From Microbacterium testaceum StLB037 (lineage in GTDB: Bacteria > Actinomycetota > Actinomycetes > Actinomycetales > Microbacteriaceae): a DNA stretch of 64,000 nt. A model generated the notes under the pieces. That model saw only the letters and a list, made by a program, of their open reading frames with translations, ran no database searches and had not been told where the DNA came from. Shown here piece after piece: positions 15,898-24,771 of the stretch. Made by a program: the position numbers and the translations under genes. Each line of letters opens with the position of its first letter. The stretch's first letter is position 1. The DNA lies in NCBI RefSeq assembly GCF_008763945.1, contig NZ_VTQH01000001.1:519441-583440 (forward strand), given 5' to 3'.

Positions 15898-17826
15898 TCA
15901 GCCGTCGATCACCGCCACCAGCTCGTCCAGGAACGCGGGGAACGACGTCGCGCGGCGCACGATGCGCTGCACGCTGTCGCGCTCGCTGAAGACCTCGACG
16001 AACTGCTCGAACACCGTCTGGAAGGCCTCGCGGTCGGTCTCGCTGAAGGCCACGAGCGCCACCACCTGCACGCGGCCCTCGCCCCACGCGATCGAGGGGT
16101 CGGCGATGCCGATCGCGATGCGGGTCTGGGTCGCGGTCATGCCCATCGCGTGCGGAACGGCGAGCGCGTCGGTGAAGGCGGTCGACGAGATCGCCTCGCG
16201 CTCCACGGCCCGGGCCACGTAGGCCTCATCGATGACGCTCTGGTCCACGAGCATCCCGCCGAGGCGTCGAATGACGCCGGCCTCGCCCTCCGCGGCATCC
16301 AGCCCCCGAACGAAGGCCTCGGGCGCGAAGTACCGCTCGAGCTCGGCCCGCAGACGCGCCAGGCGCCGCCCACGGCGGATGCGCCCGGCGGCGGCCTGCA
16401 CGCGTTCGACGTCGGCGTCGGTGAGGAACGGCTGGATCCGCACGAAGCGGTCGCCCGGCCGGGGCGGGTCGATGGTCGTGAGCACGAGGTCGGTCTCGAT
16501 CGAGTCCCACGCCGGGTCGATGCGCGTCTCGACCCCGACGACCTCGATCGCCTGGCCGAGCGAGCGGTCGACACTCGAGCGCAGCAATTCGTGCAGCTCG
16601 TAGTACCCGGGGCACACGATGGTCGCGGTCAGCAGCTGGTCGGCGCGGCGGCTGCGCTCGAGGCGGCCGCCCACGTGCATCGCGATGTAGGCGATCTCGT
16701 CGTCGAGGATCGGGATGCCGAGGCCGTCCTGCAGCCCCTTGGCGATGTAGACCGCGACCTCGAAGATCATCGGGTACGTCGACTTCAGCGACCGCGTCAG
16801 CGGGTTGCGCGACCAGGCCTGCTCGCGCGAGCGGTGCAGCAGGTTCTGCACGTGCAGCGCCAGGCGCAGGATGAAGTCGTCGTGGGCGATGTCGACGAGG
16901 AACTCGGATGCCGCGTTCTCGACGACCCGCCGCACGGCCGCTTCGACCGACGGGTCGAGGCGAGAGCGCACGTCGTCGCCGCCCGGGGATCCCGGGGCGA
17001 CGATGCGGGTCAGCACGAGGGTCGCGAGGTGGCGCAGGTCGCCCGAGCCGAGCTGGACGCCGATGTGCTTGAGGGTCAGCCGGTCGAGGACGTCGACCAC
17101 CGCGGCCGCCGCATCCGACGAATCCCCGCCCGGCGAGCCGAGGGCGCGGTCGCGGGTGGTGCGGTCGGCGGCGATCGCGATGTGCATCACGACGTCGCCG
17201 ATGCCGATCTCGTTCACGTAGTAGCCGAGGGCGCCGAGCTCGGCAACGAGCTCGGCCTTGAACGGCCCGAACGCGCGCGCCCCGACGGACTGCTCGCCGA
17301 GCGTGCGGCGCAGGGCGTCGAGGTCGAAGAGCCCGGCGTCCATCTCGTCGTGCGCGAGCTTCGACAGCAGTCGGCGTTGGGCGACCTCCGTCCCCCGCAG
17401 ACGGGCGGTGGATGCCGAGCGCTCGAGGGTCAGTTCGGTTCCGCCGAGCAGTCCGCGCACGCGCGACAGGTCGGCTTCGAGGGTCGCGGCACTGACGTGC
17501 AGGGCGTCGGCGGTGTCGAAGACGTCGATGCCATCGGCGGAGTCCAGGAGCCGACGCACCAGGGTGTGGAGGCGGTCGCGCGGGGTACCGGCATCCGTTC
17601 CCGTGAGGGCTCGCAGGGCCGAGGCCGCCTCCGACCCGGCGCGATAGCCCAGCGGACCCGACTCGATCGCGGCGCCGCCGGCGACCCGGGCGTTGACGGC
17701 GGTGACGTAGGAGCGGATGCTGCGCGGGGTCACTCCGAGGGCATCGGCGAGCGAGGCCGCGGTCGACCACTCCCCGTCCCGCAGCAACAGGGCCAGCAGG
17801 CGGTCTTGGCGAGCCTTCGTCGTCAC
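15898..17826 (-). CDS. mtlR: PRD-containing transcriptional activator/antiterminator with EIIA domain (MtlR/BglG-like)
   Basis: 642 residues, typical for MtlR/LicR regulators. Domains in order: an N-terminal winged helix (residues ~1-60, LLALLLRDGEWSTAASLADALGV), a second HTH (~75-165), two PRD domains (~180-390, with IAHDDFILRLALHVQNLLHR and DDEIAYIAMHVGGRLE containing phosphorylatable histidines), an EIIB-like domain (~395-480, TIVCPGYYEL), and a C-terminal mannitol-type EIIA domain with ALAVPHAMG. Phosphorylation by HPr and the PTS enzymes would set its activity. It diverges from the PTS operon it probably controls. GTG 17826 is chosen for the GGAGGA seven to eight bases upstream. Confidence 0.85.
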   Translation of the reverse strand: MTTKARQDRLLALLLRDGEWSTAASLADALGVTPRSIRSYVTAVNARVAGGAAIESGPLGYRAGSEAASALRALTGTDAGTPRDRLHTLVRRLLDSADGIDVFDTADALHVSAATLEADLSRVRGLLGGTELTLERSASTARLRGTEVAQRRLLSKLAHDEMDAGLFDLDALRRTLGEQSVGARAFGPFKAELVAELGALGYYVNEIGIGDVVMHIAIAADRTTRDRALGSPGGDSSDAAAAVVDVLDRLTLKHIGVQLGSGDLRHLATLVLTRIVAPGSPGGDDVRSRLDPSVEAAVRRVVENAASEFLVDIAHDDFILRLALHVQNLLHRSREQAWSRNPLTRSLKSTYPMIFEVAVYIAKGLQDGLGIPILDDEIAYIAMHVGGRLERSRRADQLLTATIVCPGYYELHELLRSSVDRSLGQAIEVVGVETRIDPAWDSIETDLVLTTIDPPRPGDRFVRIQPFLTDADVERVQAAAGRIRRGRRLARLRAELERYFAPEAFVRGLDAAEGEAGVIRRLGGMLVDQSVIDEAYVARAVEREAISSTAFTDALAVPHAMGMTATQTRIAIGIADPSIAWGEGRVQVVALVAFSETDREAFQTVFEQFVEVFSERDSVQRIVRRATSFPAFLDELVAVIDG

Positions 17827-17964
17827 GATCCGTCCTCCGCGCCGCCCCGGTGGACAGCGATTGCTCCATCCTTTCACGCCCTTCCCCTCCGGGCGCGGGC
17901 GCGTCGCCGCGCGCTTCGGACGGGCTGCGGCATCCGCGTTCCGGGGGGTGGGAAACGAACCTGG

Positions 17965-17993
17965 TTGTCGGCTGTGAACGGGGTGCGCACAAT
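17965..17993 (+). promoter_or_regulatory. sigma-70-type promoter of the mannitol PTS operon
   Basis: TTGTCG (17965-17970), a 17-bp spacer and CACAAT (17988-17993) in the 189-bp region between mtlR and the IIB gene. Transcription would start near 18000, giving a short leader with AAGAAAGG before the ATG at 18016. This is the natural place for MtlR action. Confidence 0.5.
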
Positions 17994-18015
17994 CGAGAGG
18001 AAGAAAGGCCGGTCG

Positions 18016-18342
18016 ATGAGGATCCTCGTGGTGTGTGGAGCGGGTGCGTCGAGCACGTTCGTCGCGCAGCGCGTTCGTCGTGCTGCGCACGAGAAGGGCC
18101 TGGACTACTCCGCCTCGGCGGGAACGTCGCGGTCCCTCCCGATCGACCTCGACGCCGCCGATCTCGTTCTCGTCGGGCCGCATCTGGCCGACGAGATGGA
18201 GAACATCCGCTCGGCCGCCGCTCCCCGCGGCGTGACCGTCGTGCTGCTGCCCGACGACGTCTTCGCCGACCAGAGCGGCGCCCGAACCCTCGCCCTGGTC
18301 GAGGACGCCCTGCGTTCCCGTCAGCCCGCGGACACGATCTGA
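18016..18342 (+). CDS. PTS IIB-like protein (lactose/cellobiose type), orphan
   Basis: 108 residues. MRILVVCGAGASSTFVAQRV places the phosphorylatable cysteine at residue 7, as in chitobiose/lichenan-type IIB proteins (CxxGxSTS-like loop). DLVLVGPHL and a C-terminal helix fit the Rossmann-like IIB fold. It has no cognate IIC or IIA gene here; the mannitol permease carries its own, different IIB domain. First gene of the operon, ahead of HPr, so it may be a phospho-carrier or regulatory side branch, for example acting on MtlR. Confidence 0.75.
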   Translation: MRILVVCGAGASSTFVAQRVRRAAHEKGLDYSASAGTSRSLPIDLDAADLVLVGPHLADEMENIRSAAAPRGVTVVLLPDDVFADQSGARTLALVEDALRSRQPADTI

Positions 18343-18361
18343 ACTCGACGGAGAGGACACC

Positions 18362-18637
18362 ATGCCCCATTTGACCCGCACCGTCCGCATCGGATCGTCG
18401 CACGGCCTGCACGCCCGCCCCGCCAAGCTCTTCGCGCAGGCGGCGAAGGACTCCGGCATCCCCGTGACCCTCGCCAAGGACGCCGGCAAGCCGGTCAACG
18501 CCGCGAGCATCCTCGGGATCATCGCGCTCGGGCTCGAGCAGGGCGACTATGTGACCCTCACCGCCGACGGCGACAACGCCGAAGCGACGCTGGAGCGCCT
18601 CGCGGAGCTCCTGACCACCGACCACGACGCCGAGTAA
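18362..18637 (+). CDS. ptsH: phosphocarrier protein HPr
   Basis: 91 residues. The active-site histidine is His17 in HGLHARPAKLF, phosphorylated by EI. NAASILGI carries Ser49 at the place of the regulatory Ser46 of Firmicutes HPr, although no HPr kinase is seen here. A good GAGAGGA ribosome binding site lies upstream. It is next to ptsI (15-bp gap), so the general PTS proteins and the mannitol enzymes are made together. Confidence 0.95.
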   Translation: MPHLTRTVRIGSSHGLHARPAKLFAQAAKDSGIPVTLAKDAGKPVNAASILGIIALGLEQGDYVTLTADGDNAEATLERLAELLTTDHDAE

Positions 18638-18652
18638 AGGAAACACAGCACC

Positions 18653-20338
18653 ATGACGGAACTCCGTGGAGTCGGAATCGGACTGGGCGTGGCCCAGGGA
18701 CCCATCGCGCGCATGGCCGAGCCCCTGCCCGCCCCGAAGGACGCGAAGAGCGAGCTGAGCGTCGAGGACGAGACGGCACGCGTGCGCGAGGCCATCGGCG
18801 CCGTCGCCCGCGAGCTCGAGGCCCGTGGCGCACAGGCCGGCGGAGCCGCCCGGGACGTGCTCGAGGCGCAGGCGATGATCGCCGAAGACCCCACCCTCGA
18901 GGCCGAGGTCGACTCCCGCCTGGCCGCCGGCAAGACCGGTGAGTTCGCCGTGCACGATGCCTTCGCCTCCTTCCGTGAGCAGCTCGTTGCCCTCGGCGGC
19001 TACCTCGGCGAGCGCGCGGCCGACCTCGACGACGTCGCCCAGCGGGTCATCGCGCGTCTGCGGGGCGTCGCCGCTCCCGGCATCCCGGATCCGGGTCACC
19101 CGTTCGTGCTCGTCGCGAAGGACCTCGCCCCCGCCGACACCGCCCTGCTCGACCTCGACAAGGTGCTGGCCCTGGTCACCACCGAGGGCGGCCCGACCTC
19201 GCACACCGCGATCCTGGCCCGCGAGAAGTCGATCGTCGCCGTGGTGGGCGCGGCCGGCGCGAAGGACCTCGTCGACGGGCAGCAGGTGATCGTGGACGCC
19301 GCCGCCGGCGTCGTGACCGTCGACCCCACCGACGACGACCTCGATCGCGCGCAGAACCGCGCCGATGCCCGCAAGGCCGCGGCATCCGCCCCCATCACCG
19401 ACGGCGCCCTCGCCGACGGCACGAAGGTTCCGCTGCTGGCCAACCTCGGCAAGCCCGGCGGAGCCGCCGAGGCCGTCGAGCTCGGCGCCGAGGGCGTGGG
19501 CCTGTTCCGCACCGAGTTCCTCTTCCTCAGCTCGAGCTCGGCCCCCACCGTCGAGGAGCAGCGCGCGGCCTACACCGAGCTGCTGAGCGCTTTCCCCGGC
19601 AAGAAGGTCGTCGTGCGCGTGCTCGACGCCGGCGCCGACAAGCCGCTGCCCTTCCTCAACGACGCGCACGAGGAGAACCCGGCGCTGGGCCTGCGGGGCC
19701 TGCGCGCCCTCCGCGCCAGCGAGGACATCCTGCGCGAGCAGCTCACGGCCCTCGCCGAGGCGGATGCCGCGACCCGGGCGTCCGAGGCCGGTCCCGCCGA
19801 CCTGTGGGTGATGGCGCCGATGGTCTCGACCGTCGAGGAGACCCGCTACTTCACCGCGCTGGCGAAGGACTACGGCCTGAAGACGACCGGCGTGATGGTC
19901 GAGGTGCCCTCCTCGGCTCTGCTGGCCGACCGCATCCTCGAGATCGCCGACTTCGCCTCGATCGGCACGAACGACCTGACGCAGTACACCCTCGCCGCCG
20001 ACCGCCTGCTCGGTTCGGTCGCGTCGTTCCAGGACCCCTGGCATCCGGCCGTCCTCCGCCTCATCCGCGAGGTCGGGGCCGCGGGCCGCACGCACGGCAA
20101 GCCCGTGGGCATCTGCGGCGAGGCGGCGGCCGACCCGCTGCTCGCCGTCGTGCTCGTCGGCCTCGGCGCCACCACGCTGTCGATGGCCCCCACCGCCCTC
20201 GCCGATGTGCGCGCCACCCTGCTCACCCACACTCTCGACGATGCCCGCCGCATCGCCGAGGCAGCCCTGGCCGCGGACGACGCGGCCTCCGCCCGAGAGG
20301 CCGCCCAGGCAGCCTCTTCGAACACCGTCGCGGCGTGA
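18653..20338 (+). CDS. ptsI: phosphoenolpyruvate-protein phosphotransferase (Enzyme I)
   Basis: 561 residues, standard EI length. It takes phosphate from PEP onto a histidine and passes it to HPr. The N-terminal HPr-binding and phosphohistidine domains include GGPTSHTAILAREK (His184). The C-terminal PEP-binding TIM barrel has GVGLFRTEFLF, VRVLDAGADKPLPFL, NPALGLRGLR, SIGTNDLTQYTLAADR and GICGEAAADP with the catalytic cysteine. It follows ptsH by 15 bp and precedes mtlA by 52 bp with an AAGGAGA ribosome binding site. Confidence 0.96.
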   Translation: MTELRGVGIGLGVAQGPIARMAEPLPAPKDAKSELSVEDETARVREAIGAVARELEARGAQAGGAARDVLEAQAMIAEDPTLEAEVDSRLAAGKTGEFAVHDAFASFREQLVALGGYLGERAADLDDVAQRVIARLRGVAAPGIPDPGHPFVLVAKDLAPADTALLDLDKVLALVTTEGGPTSHTAILAREKSIVAVVGAAGAKDLVDGQQVIVDAAAGVVTVDPTDDDLDRAQNRADARKAAASAPITDGALADGTKVPLLANLGKPGGAAEAVELGAEGVGLFRTEFLFLSSSSAPTVEEQRAAYTELLSAFPGKKVVVRVLDAGADKPLPFLNDAHEENPALGLRGLRALRASEDILREQLTALAEADAATRASEAGPADLWVMAPMVSTVEETRYFTALAKDYGLKTTGVMVEVPSSALLADRILEIADFASIGTNDLTQYTLAADRLLGSVASFQDPWHPAVLRLIREVGAAGRTHGKPVGICGEAAADPLLAVVLVGLGATTLSMAPTALADVRATLLTHTLDDARRIAEAALAADDAASAREAAQAASSNTVAA

Positions 20339-20390
20339 GCCGCACCCCCCAAACGGCTCCGGCCGTGCAGTCACTCAAGGAGACACAGCA

Positions 20391-22055
20391 ATGACGACGA
20401 CGTCACCCACCAAGAAGCCGGGAGGGGCACGGATCGCGGTCCAGCGATTCGGCACGTTCCTCTCCGGCATGATCATGCCGAACATCGCGGCATTCATCGC
20501 ATGGGGATTCATCACCATGCTCTTCATCCCCGCCGGCTTCTTCGGGGCCAACAGCCCCTTCGGGTGGCACTGGGCCCCGGTCGCCGAGATCCTCGGCGGC
20601 GGCGGCGACGCCGCGGTCATCCAGTGGCCCGGTGCGGCCACCGCGCTGACGGCGAACGCCGACGGCGGCACCTACCAGGGCTACGTCGGCCTGGTCAGCG
20701 TGATGATCACGTACCTGCTGCCGCTGCTCATCGCCAACACCGGTGGACGCATCGTCTACGGTGCGCGCGGTGGCGTGGTCGCCACGATCGCCGTGATGGG
20801 TGTCATCGTCGGCACGAACATCCCCATGTTCCTCGGCGCGATGATCATGGGCCCGCTCGCGGCCTGGATCACCAAGCAGATGGACAAGCTGTGGGACGGC
20901 AAGATCCGCCCCGGCTTCGAGATGCTCGTGAACAACTTCTCCGCCGGCATCCTCGGCATGGTGCTCGCGATCGTCGGCTTCTTCGCCTTCGGTCCGGTCT
21001 TCCTCGGCATCAGCGCGGTCCTCGGCAGCATCGTGGCGTTCCTCGTGCAGTTCAACCTGCTGCCGGTGCTGTCGATCATCGTCGAGCCGGCCAAGGTGCT
21101 GTTCCTCAACAACGCCATCAACCACGGCGTCTTCACCCCGCTCGGCATCGAGCAGGCCGCCGACACGGGCAAGTCGATCCTCTTCCTCATCGAGGCGAAC
21201 CCCGGCCCGGGCCTCGGTCTGCTGTTGGCCTTCACTTTCTTCGGTGTCGGCGCGGCGAAGGCTTCGGCTCCCGGCGCCATCGTGATCCAGTTCCTCGGTG
21301 GCATCCACGAGATCTACTTCCCGTACGCCCTCGCCAAGCCCATGACGATCCTCGCCCTGATCGCCGGCGGCGCCTCGGGCGTGGCGACGAACATGATCTT
21401 CCAGGGTGGCCTGGCCTTCCCGGCCGCTCCCGGCAGCATCATCGCCGTCACCGTCGCCGCCATCGGCGCCGGCCCCGCGAACCTGCTGGTGGTCTACCTG
21501 TCGGTGGTCGTCGCCGCCGTCGTGACCTTCCTCATCGCGGGCATCATCCTCCGCGCCTCGCGCAAGCGCGACGCCGAGGCCGAGGGCGACAGCTTCGCCG
21601 CCGCGATCGACCAGACCGCGGCCAACAAGGGCAAGGAGTCGTCGACCCTCGGCGCTCTGCGCACCCGCGCCGCCGGCACCACCGGTTCGGGCACGACCGA
21701 GACCGCCGACCGCGACGTCGACGCGGCCCTCGGCGACCTCGAGGGCACCGTCGCTACGAAGCAGCTGAACAACATCGTGTTCGCCTGCGACGCCGGCATG
21801 GGCTCCTCGGCCATGGGCGCCAGCGTCCTGCGCAACAAGATCAAGAAGGCCGGCATCGACGGCGTCACGGTCACCAACCAGGCGATCGCGAACCTCGACG
21901 GCTCCGCCGACCTGGTCATCACGCAGAACCAGCTCACCGACCGCGCCAAGGCGCAGTCGCCCGACTCGATGCACGTGTCGGTCGACAACTTCATGAACTC
22001 GCCGCGGTACGACGAGGTCGTGGAGATGGTGCGCGCCCAGCACGAGGCGAAGTAA
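20391..22055 (+). CDS. mtlA: PTS mannitol-specific EIICB permease
   Basis: 554 residues. The EIIC part (residues ~1-390) has repeated membrane helices with signature segments FGTFLSGMIMPNIAAFIAWG, NNFSAGILGM, NNAINHGVF and GGIHEIYFPY; the GIHE motif is substrate-binding in MtlA. After a charged linker comes the EIIB domain with the phosphocysteine Cys466 in NIVFACDAGMGSSAMG. It lacks the C-terminal EIIA domain of E. coli MtlA; that function is encoded by mtlF downstream. It imports mannitol as mannitol 1-phosphate. Confidence 0.95.
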   Translation: MTTTSPTKKPGGARIAVQRFGTFLSGMIMPNIAAFIAWGFITMLFIPAGFFGANSPFGWHWAPVAEILGGGGDAAVIQWPGAATALTANADGGTYQGYVGLVSVMITYLLPLLIANTGGRIVYGARGGVVATIAVMGVIVGTNIPMFLGAMIMGPLAAWITKQMDKLWDGKIRPGFEMLVNNFSAGILGMVLAIVGFFAFGPVFLGISAVLGSIVAFLVQFNLLPVLSIIVEPAKVLFLNNAINHGVFTPLGIEQAADTGKSILFLIEANPGPGLGLLLAFTFFGVGAAKASAPGAIVIQFLGGIHEIYFPYALAKPMTILALIAGGASGVATNMIFQGGLAFPAAPGSIIAVTVAAIGAGPANLLVVYLSVVVAAVVTFLIAGIILRASRKRDAEAEGDSFAAAIDQTAANKGKESSTLGALRTRAAGTTGSGTTETADRDVDAALGDLEGTVATKQLNNIVFACDAGMGSSAMGASVLRNKIKKAGIDGVTVTNQAIANLDGSADLVITQNQLTDRAKAQSPDSMHVSVDNFMNSPRYDEVVEMVRAQHEAK

Positions 22056-22063
22056 TCCCTAGC

Positions 22064-22100
22064 ACGCCAGGGGCCGGAGCGTCAGCCCGGCCCCTGGCGT
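22064..22100 (+). terminator. hairpin between mtlA and mtlF
   Basis: ACGCCAGGGGCCGG (22064-22077) pairs perfectly with CCGGCCCCTGGCGT (22087-22100), loop nine bases, followed by CTTCCCGTCC. It sits eight bases after the mtlA stop. As mtlF and mtlD follow in the same direction, it probably lets only part of the transcription through, or stabilises the upstream mRNA. Confidence 0.65.
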
Positions 22101-22158
22101 CTTCCCGTCCGGCCCGCGGTTTGCGAGGCTGGGCAGCACGACGAGAAAGGCGAGAACC

Positions 22159-22596
22159 ATGTCGAACGTCCTTCGGAGCGAATCCGTCCGCATCCACCCC
22201 GGCGCGGCCACCCGCGAGGAGGCGATGAAGGAGGCCGCCGACCTGCTCCAGGCCACGGGCGCCGTCACCGCCGACTACTTCGCCGCCATGCAGCAGCGCG
22301 AAGAGACCGTGTCGACGTACATGGGCAACGAGCTCGCGATCCCCCACGGCACCAACGAGACCAAGCAGGCGATCCTCGAGTCAGGCCTGTCCGTCGTGCG
22401 CTACGACGGCGGCGTCGACTGGGGCGGAGAGCCCGTCACCTTCGTCATCGGCATCGCCGGCAAGGGCGACGAGCACCTCGAGATCCTCTCGCAGATCGCC
22501 ATCCTGTTCTCCGAGGAGGACGATGTCGCGCGCCTGAAGGCCGCCTCCTCCCCCGAGGAGCTCTTCGAGGCCCTCTCCGGATCCGTCAACGCATGA
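22159..22596 (+). CDS. mtlF: PTS mannitol-specific EIIA component
   Basis: 145 residues. Stand-alone EIIA of the fructose/mannitol family; active-site His63 in GNELAIPHGTNE. It accepts phosphate from HPr and passes it to the EIIB domain of MtlA. The C-terminal EILSQIAILFSEEDDVARL is typical. GAGAAAGGCGAG precedes the ATG. The last codons overlap mtlD (ATGA). Confidence 0.95.
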   Translation: MSNVLRSESVRIHPGAATREEAMKEAADLLQATGAVTADYFAAMQQREETVSTYMGNELAIPHGTNETKQAILESGLSVVRYDGGVDWGGEPVTFVIGIAGKGDEHLEILSQIAILFSEEDDVARLKAASSPEELFEALSGSVNA

Positions 22597-23744
22597 AGGC
22601 CGTCCACTTCGGCGCGGGCAACATCGGTCGCGGCTTCGTCGGTCTGCTGCTGCACGAGGGCGGGTACGAGCTCGTCTTCTCCGACGTCTCGGCTGCGCTG
22701 GTCGAGGCGATCAACGCAGCCTCCTCGTACACCGTCCACGAGGTCGGCGAAGGCGGCGTCGACAAAGAGGTGACCGGCTTCCGCGCGATCGACAGCTCGG
22801 TGGATGCCGAGGCGCTCGTCGACGAGATCGCGACCGCCGACGTGGTGACCACCGCCGTCGGCCCCACCATCTTGAAATTCGTGGCCCCGCACATCGTGGC
22901 GGGACTCGCCCTGCGCGACCCCTCGCTCCCCCCGCTGCAGATCATGGCGTGCGAGAACGCGATCGGCGCGACCGACCAGCTGCGCGAGCACGTCGTCGAG
23001 CTCGCGGGCGAGTCGTGGGACGCCCTCGCGTCACGTGCCGTCTTCGCCAACACCGCGGTCGACCGCATCGTCCCGGCCCAGTCCGGCCAAGGCGTCGACG
23101 TCACCGTCGAGCCGTTCTACGAGTGGGCGATCGAGCGGCCGCCGTTCGGCGACACCCCGCCGAACATCCCCGGCGCGCACTTCGTCGACGACCTCGAGCC
23201 CTACATCGAGCGCAAGCTCTTCACGGTCAACACCGGGCACGCCACCACGGCGTACTTCGGCGCGCAGGCCGGAATCGACCGCATCTCCGACGCCCTCGCC
23301 GACGCGGGGATTGCGGCGAAGGTCGAGGCGGCCCTCGAGGAGACGAGCGCTCTGCTGGTCGAGAAGCACGAGCTCGACGCCGACGTGCAGGGCGAGTACC
23401 GCGCGACGATCCTGCGCCGGTTCCGCAACGCCGCCCTCCCCGACACGGTGTGGCGCGTGGGTCGGCAGCCGCTGCGCAAGCTCTCGCGACACGAGCGCTT
23501 CGTCGGCCCCGCCGCCGAGGCCGTGGAGCGGGGCCTGCCCGTGGACGCCCTGGTGGCCGCGATGGCCGCCGCCCTCGAATTCTCGGATGCCGAGGACGCC
23601 CAGGCCGTCGACCTGCAGCGGATGCTGCGCGAGCTCGACGCCGAGACCTTCACCGCCGAGGTGACCGGCCTCGACGGCGAGCACCCGCTGTACGCGCGCA
23701 TCGTCGAGATCGTCGCGGCGCGCAAGGCGGCGCTGACCGCCTGA
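22593..23744 (+). CDS. mtlD: mannitol-1-phosphate 5-dehydrogenase
   Basis: 383 residues. Oxidises mannitol 1-phosphate to fructose 6-phosphate with NAD. N-terminal Rossmann motif VHFGAGNIGRGFVG, later MACENAIGATDQL and the polyol-dehydrogenase signature around KLFTVNTGHATTAYFG, which includes the catalytic lysine. It overlaps mtlF by four bases, completing the mannitol pathway. Confidence 0.96.
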   Translation: MKAVHFGAGNIGRGFVGLLLHEGGYELVFSDVSAALVEAINAASSYTVHEVGEGGVDKEVTGFRAIDSSVDAEALVDEIATADVVTTAVGPTILKFVAPHIVAGLALRDPSLPPLQIMACENAIGATDQLREHVVELAGESWDALASRAVFANTAVDRIVPAQSGQGVDVTVEPFYEWAIERPPFGDTPPNIPGAHFVDDLEPYIERKLFTVNTGHATTAYFGAQAGIDRISDALADAGIAAKVEAALEETSALLVEKHELDADVQGEYRATILRRFRNAALPDTVWRVGRQPLRKLSRHERFVGPAAEAVERGLPVDALVAAMAAALEFSDAEDAQAVDLQRMLRELDAETFTAEVTGLDGEHPLYARIVEIVAARKAALTA

Positions 23745-23753
23745 GCCCGGGAT

Positions 23754-23759
23754 TACCCT
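23754..23759 (+). promoter_or_regulatory. -10 box of the alpha/beta-hydrolase gene (leaderless)
   Basis: TACCCT six bases before the GTG at 23766, suggesting separate transcription from mtlD. Confidence 0.45.
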
Positions 23760-23765
23760 CGAAGG

Positions 23766-24548
23766 GTGACCGACACGACCCCGTCCGACGCCGGCGGAGC
23801 GCCCCGAGCGCCCCGCCGGCGTCGTCGTCTGCTGCGCTGGATCCTCGGCGGCCTCGGCGCGATCGTGGTGCTGCTGGTCGCCGGCATCCTGATCTACAGC
23901 CAGGTGGGAGTCATGGGCGCCGAGGCCGAGCCGCTCGCGGCCGCGCGGGAGAACCCCGGCCTGACGATCACCGACGACGCATCGGGCATCGTCCTCTCCC
24001 CCACCTCGGGGGCGACCGGCCAGGGCCTGGTCTTCATCCCCGGCGCGAAGGTCGAGGCCGAGGGATACATCGCCACGTTCGCCGACACGGTCGTCGACGA
24101 CGGCATCACGGTGGTCATCACGAAGCCCTGGCTCAACCTCGCCTTCTTCGACCCACGTCCCCTGTCGACCTTCACCGACCTCGCCCCCGACATCACCCGC
24201 TGGGCCGTGGGCGGTCACTCCCTCGGAGGTGTGCGCGCCTGCCAGCTGGCACCCGACGCCGACGCCCTCGTGCTCTTCGCCTCGTACTGCGCGAACGACC
24301 TCTCGGCATCCGGCCTCCCCGTCCTCAGCCTCTCGGGATCGGAAGACGGCCTGTCCACCCCGCAGAAGATCGCGGATGCCAAGGGCGAGCTGCCTGCGAC
24401 CGCGACCTTCGTCGAGATCCCCGGCGCCTCGCACGCCTCGTTCGGGTCGTACGGTCCGCAGCCCGGCGACGGCACACCGACCGCGTCGGACGACATCGTG
24501 CAGCGGGTGATCGCCGATCAGCTGGCGGGCTTCCTCGTCGCCCCGTGA
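23766..24548 (+). CDS. membrane-anchored alpha/beta hydrolase
   Basis: 260 residues starting with GTG. A basic N-terminus (APRRRRRLLRW) precedes one membrane segment (residues ~25-46), so the enzyme domain is outside the membrane. The nucleophile elbow is GGHSLGG with a serine; the predicted acid is in GSEDGLS and the histidine in PGASHASFG. This matches the alpha/beta-hydrolase family PF12695-type (short, C-terminal half). Substrate unknown. It is 21 bp after mtlD but not evidently part of mannitol use. Confidence 0.78.
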   Translation: MTDTTPSDAGGAPRAPRRRRRLLRWILGGLGAIVVLLVAGILIYSQVGVMGAEAEPLAAARENPGLTITDDASGIVLSPTSGATGQGLVFIPGAKVEAEGYIATFADTVVDDGITVVITKPWLNLAFFDPRPLSTFTDLAPDITRWAVGGHSLGGVRACQLAPDADALVLFASYCANDLSASGLPVLSLSGSEDGLSTPQKIADAKGELPATATFVEIPGASHASFGSYGPQPGDGTPTASDDIVQRVIADQLAGFLVAP

Positions 24549-24569
24549 CACCCCCCGCCGACCGTCTAA

Positions 24570-24599
24570 GTAGTCATCTCGGTAGTCGAACCGGTAGTC
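24570..24599 (+). promoter_or_regulatory. three GTAGTC direct repeats with 12-bp period
   Basis: GTAGTC at 24570-24575, 24582-24587 and 24594-24599, all in the same orientation. They end seven bases before the predicted -35 box of the pilus promoter, a position expected for a cooperative activator site. Confidence 0.5.
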
Positions 24600-24606
24600 C
24601 TCAGCA

Positions 24607-24636
24607 TTGAGGGTGTCCGTGGTGGCTTCTTAGCAT
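24607..24636 (+). promoter_or_regulatory. promoter of the pilus operon
   Basis: TTGAGG (24607-24612), an 18-bp spacer and TAGCAT (24631-24636). The start near 24643 would give a ~129-nt leader, which contains a 7-bp hairpin (24742-24748 with 24754-24760) just before the GCGAGAGG ribosome binding site of the tip gene. Confidence 0.5.
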
Positions 24637-24771
24637 TTTCACAACCGGTTCTCTCGCGAGTCGCGAACGGACGAAAGCCCGGCTCCCCCCACCGCTCTCG
24701 ATCACCGTCGTCTCCGGACGACCGGTATTCGTCGTTCCCACACGGCGCCTCACGCGCCGTGCGAGAGGCCC

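Noticed and set aside
16226..20374. A 1,382-residue open frame antisense to mtlR, ptsH and ptsI
   Set aside because: It crosses several certain genes, has Arg/Gly/Asp-rich composition without motifs, and is a usual GC-bias shadow.
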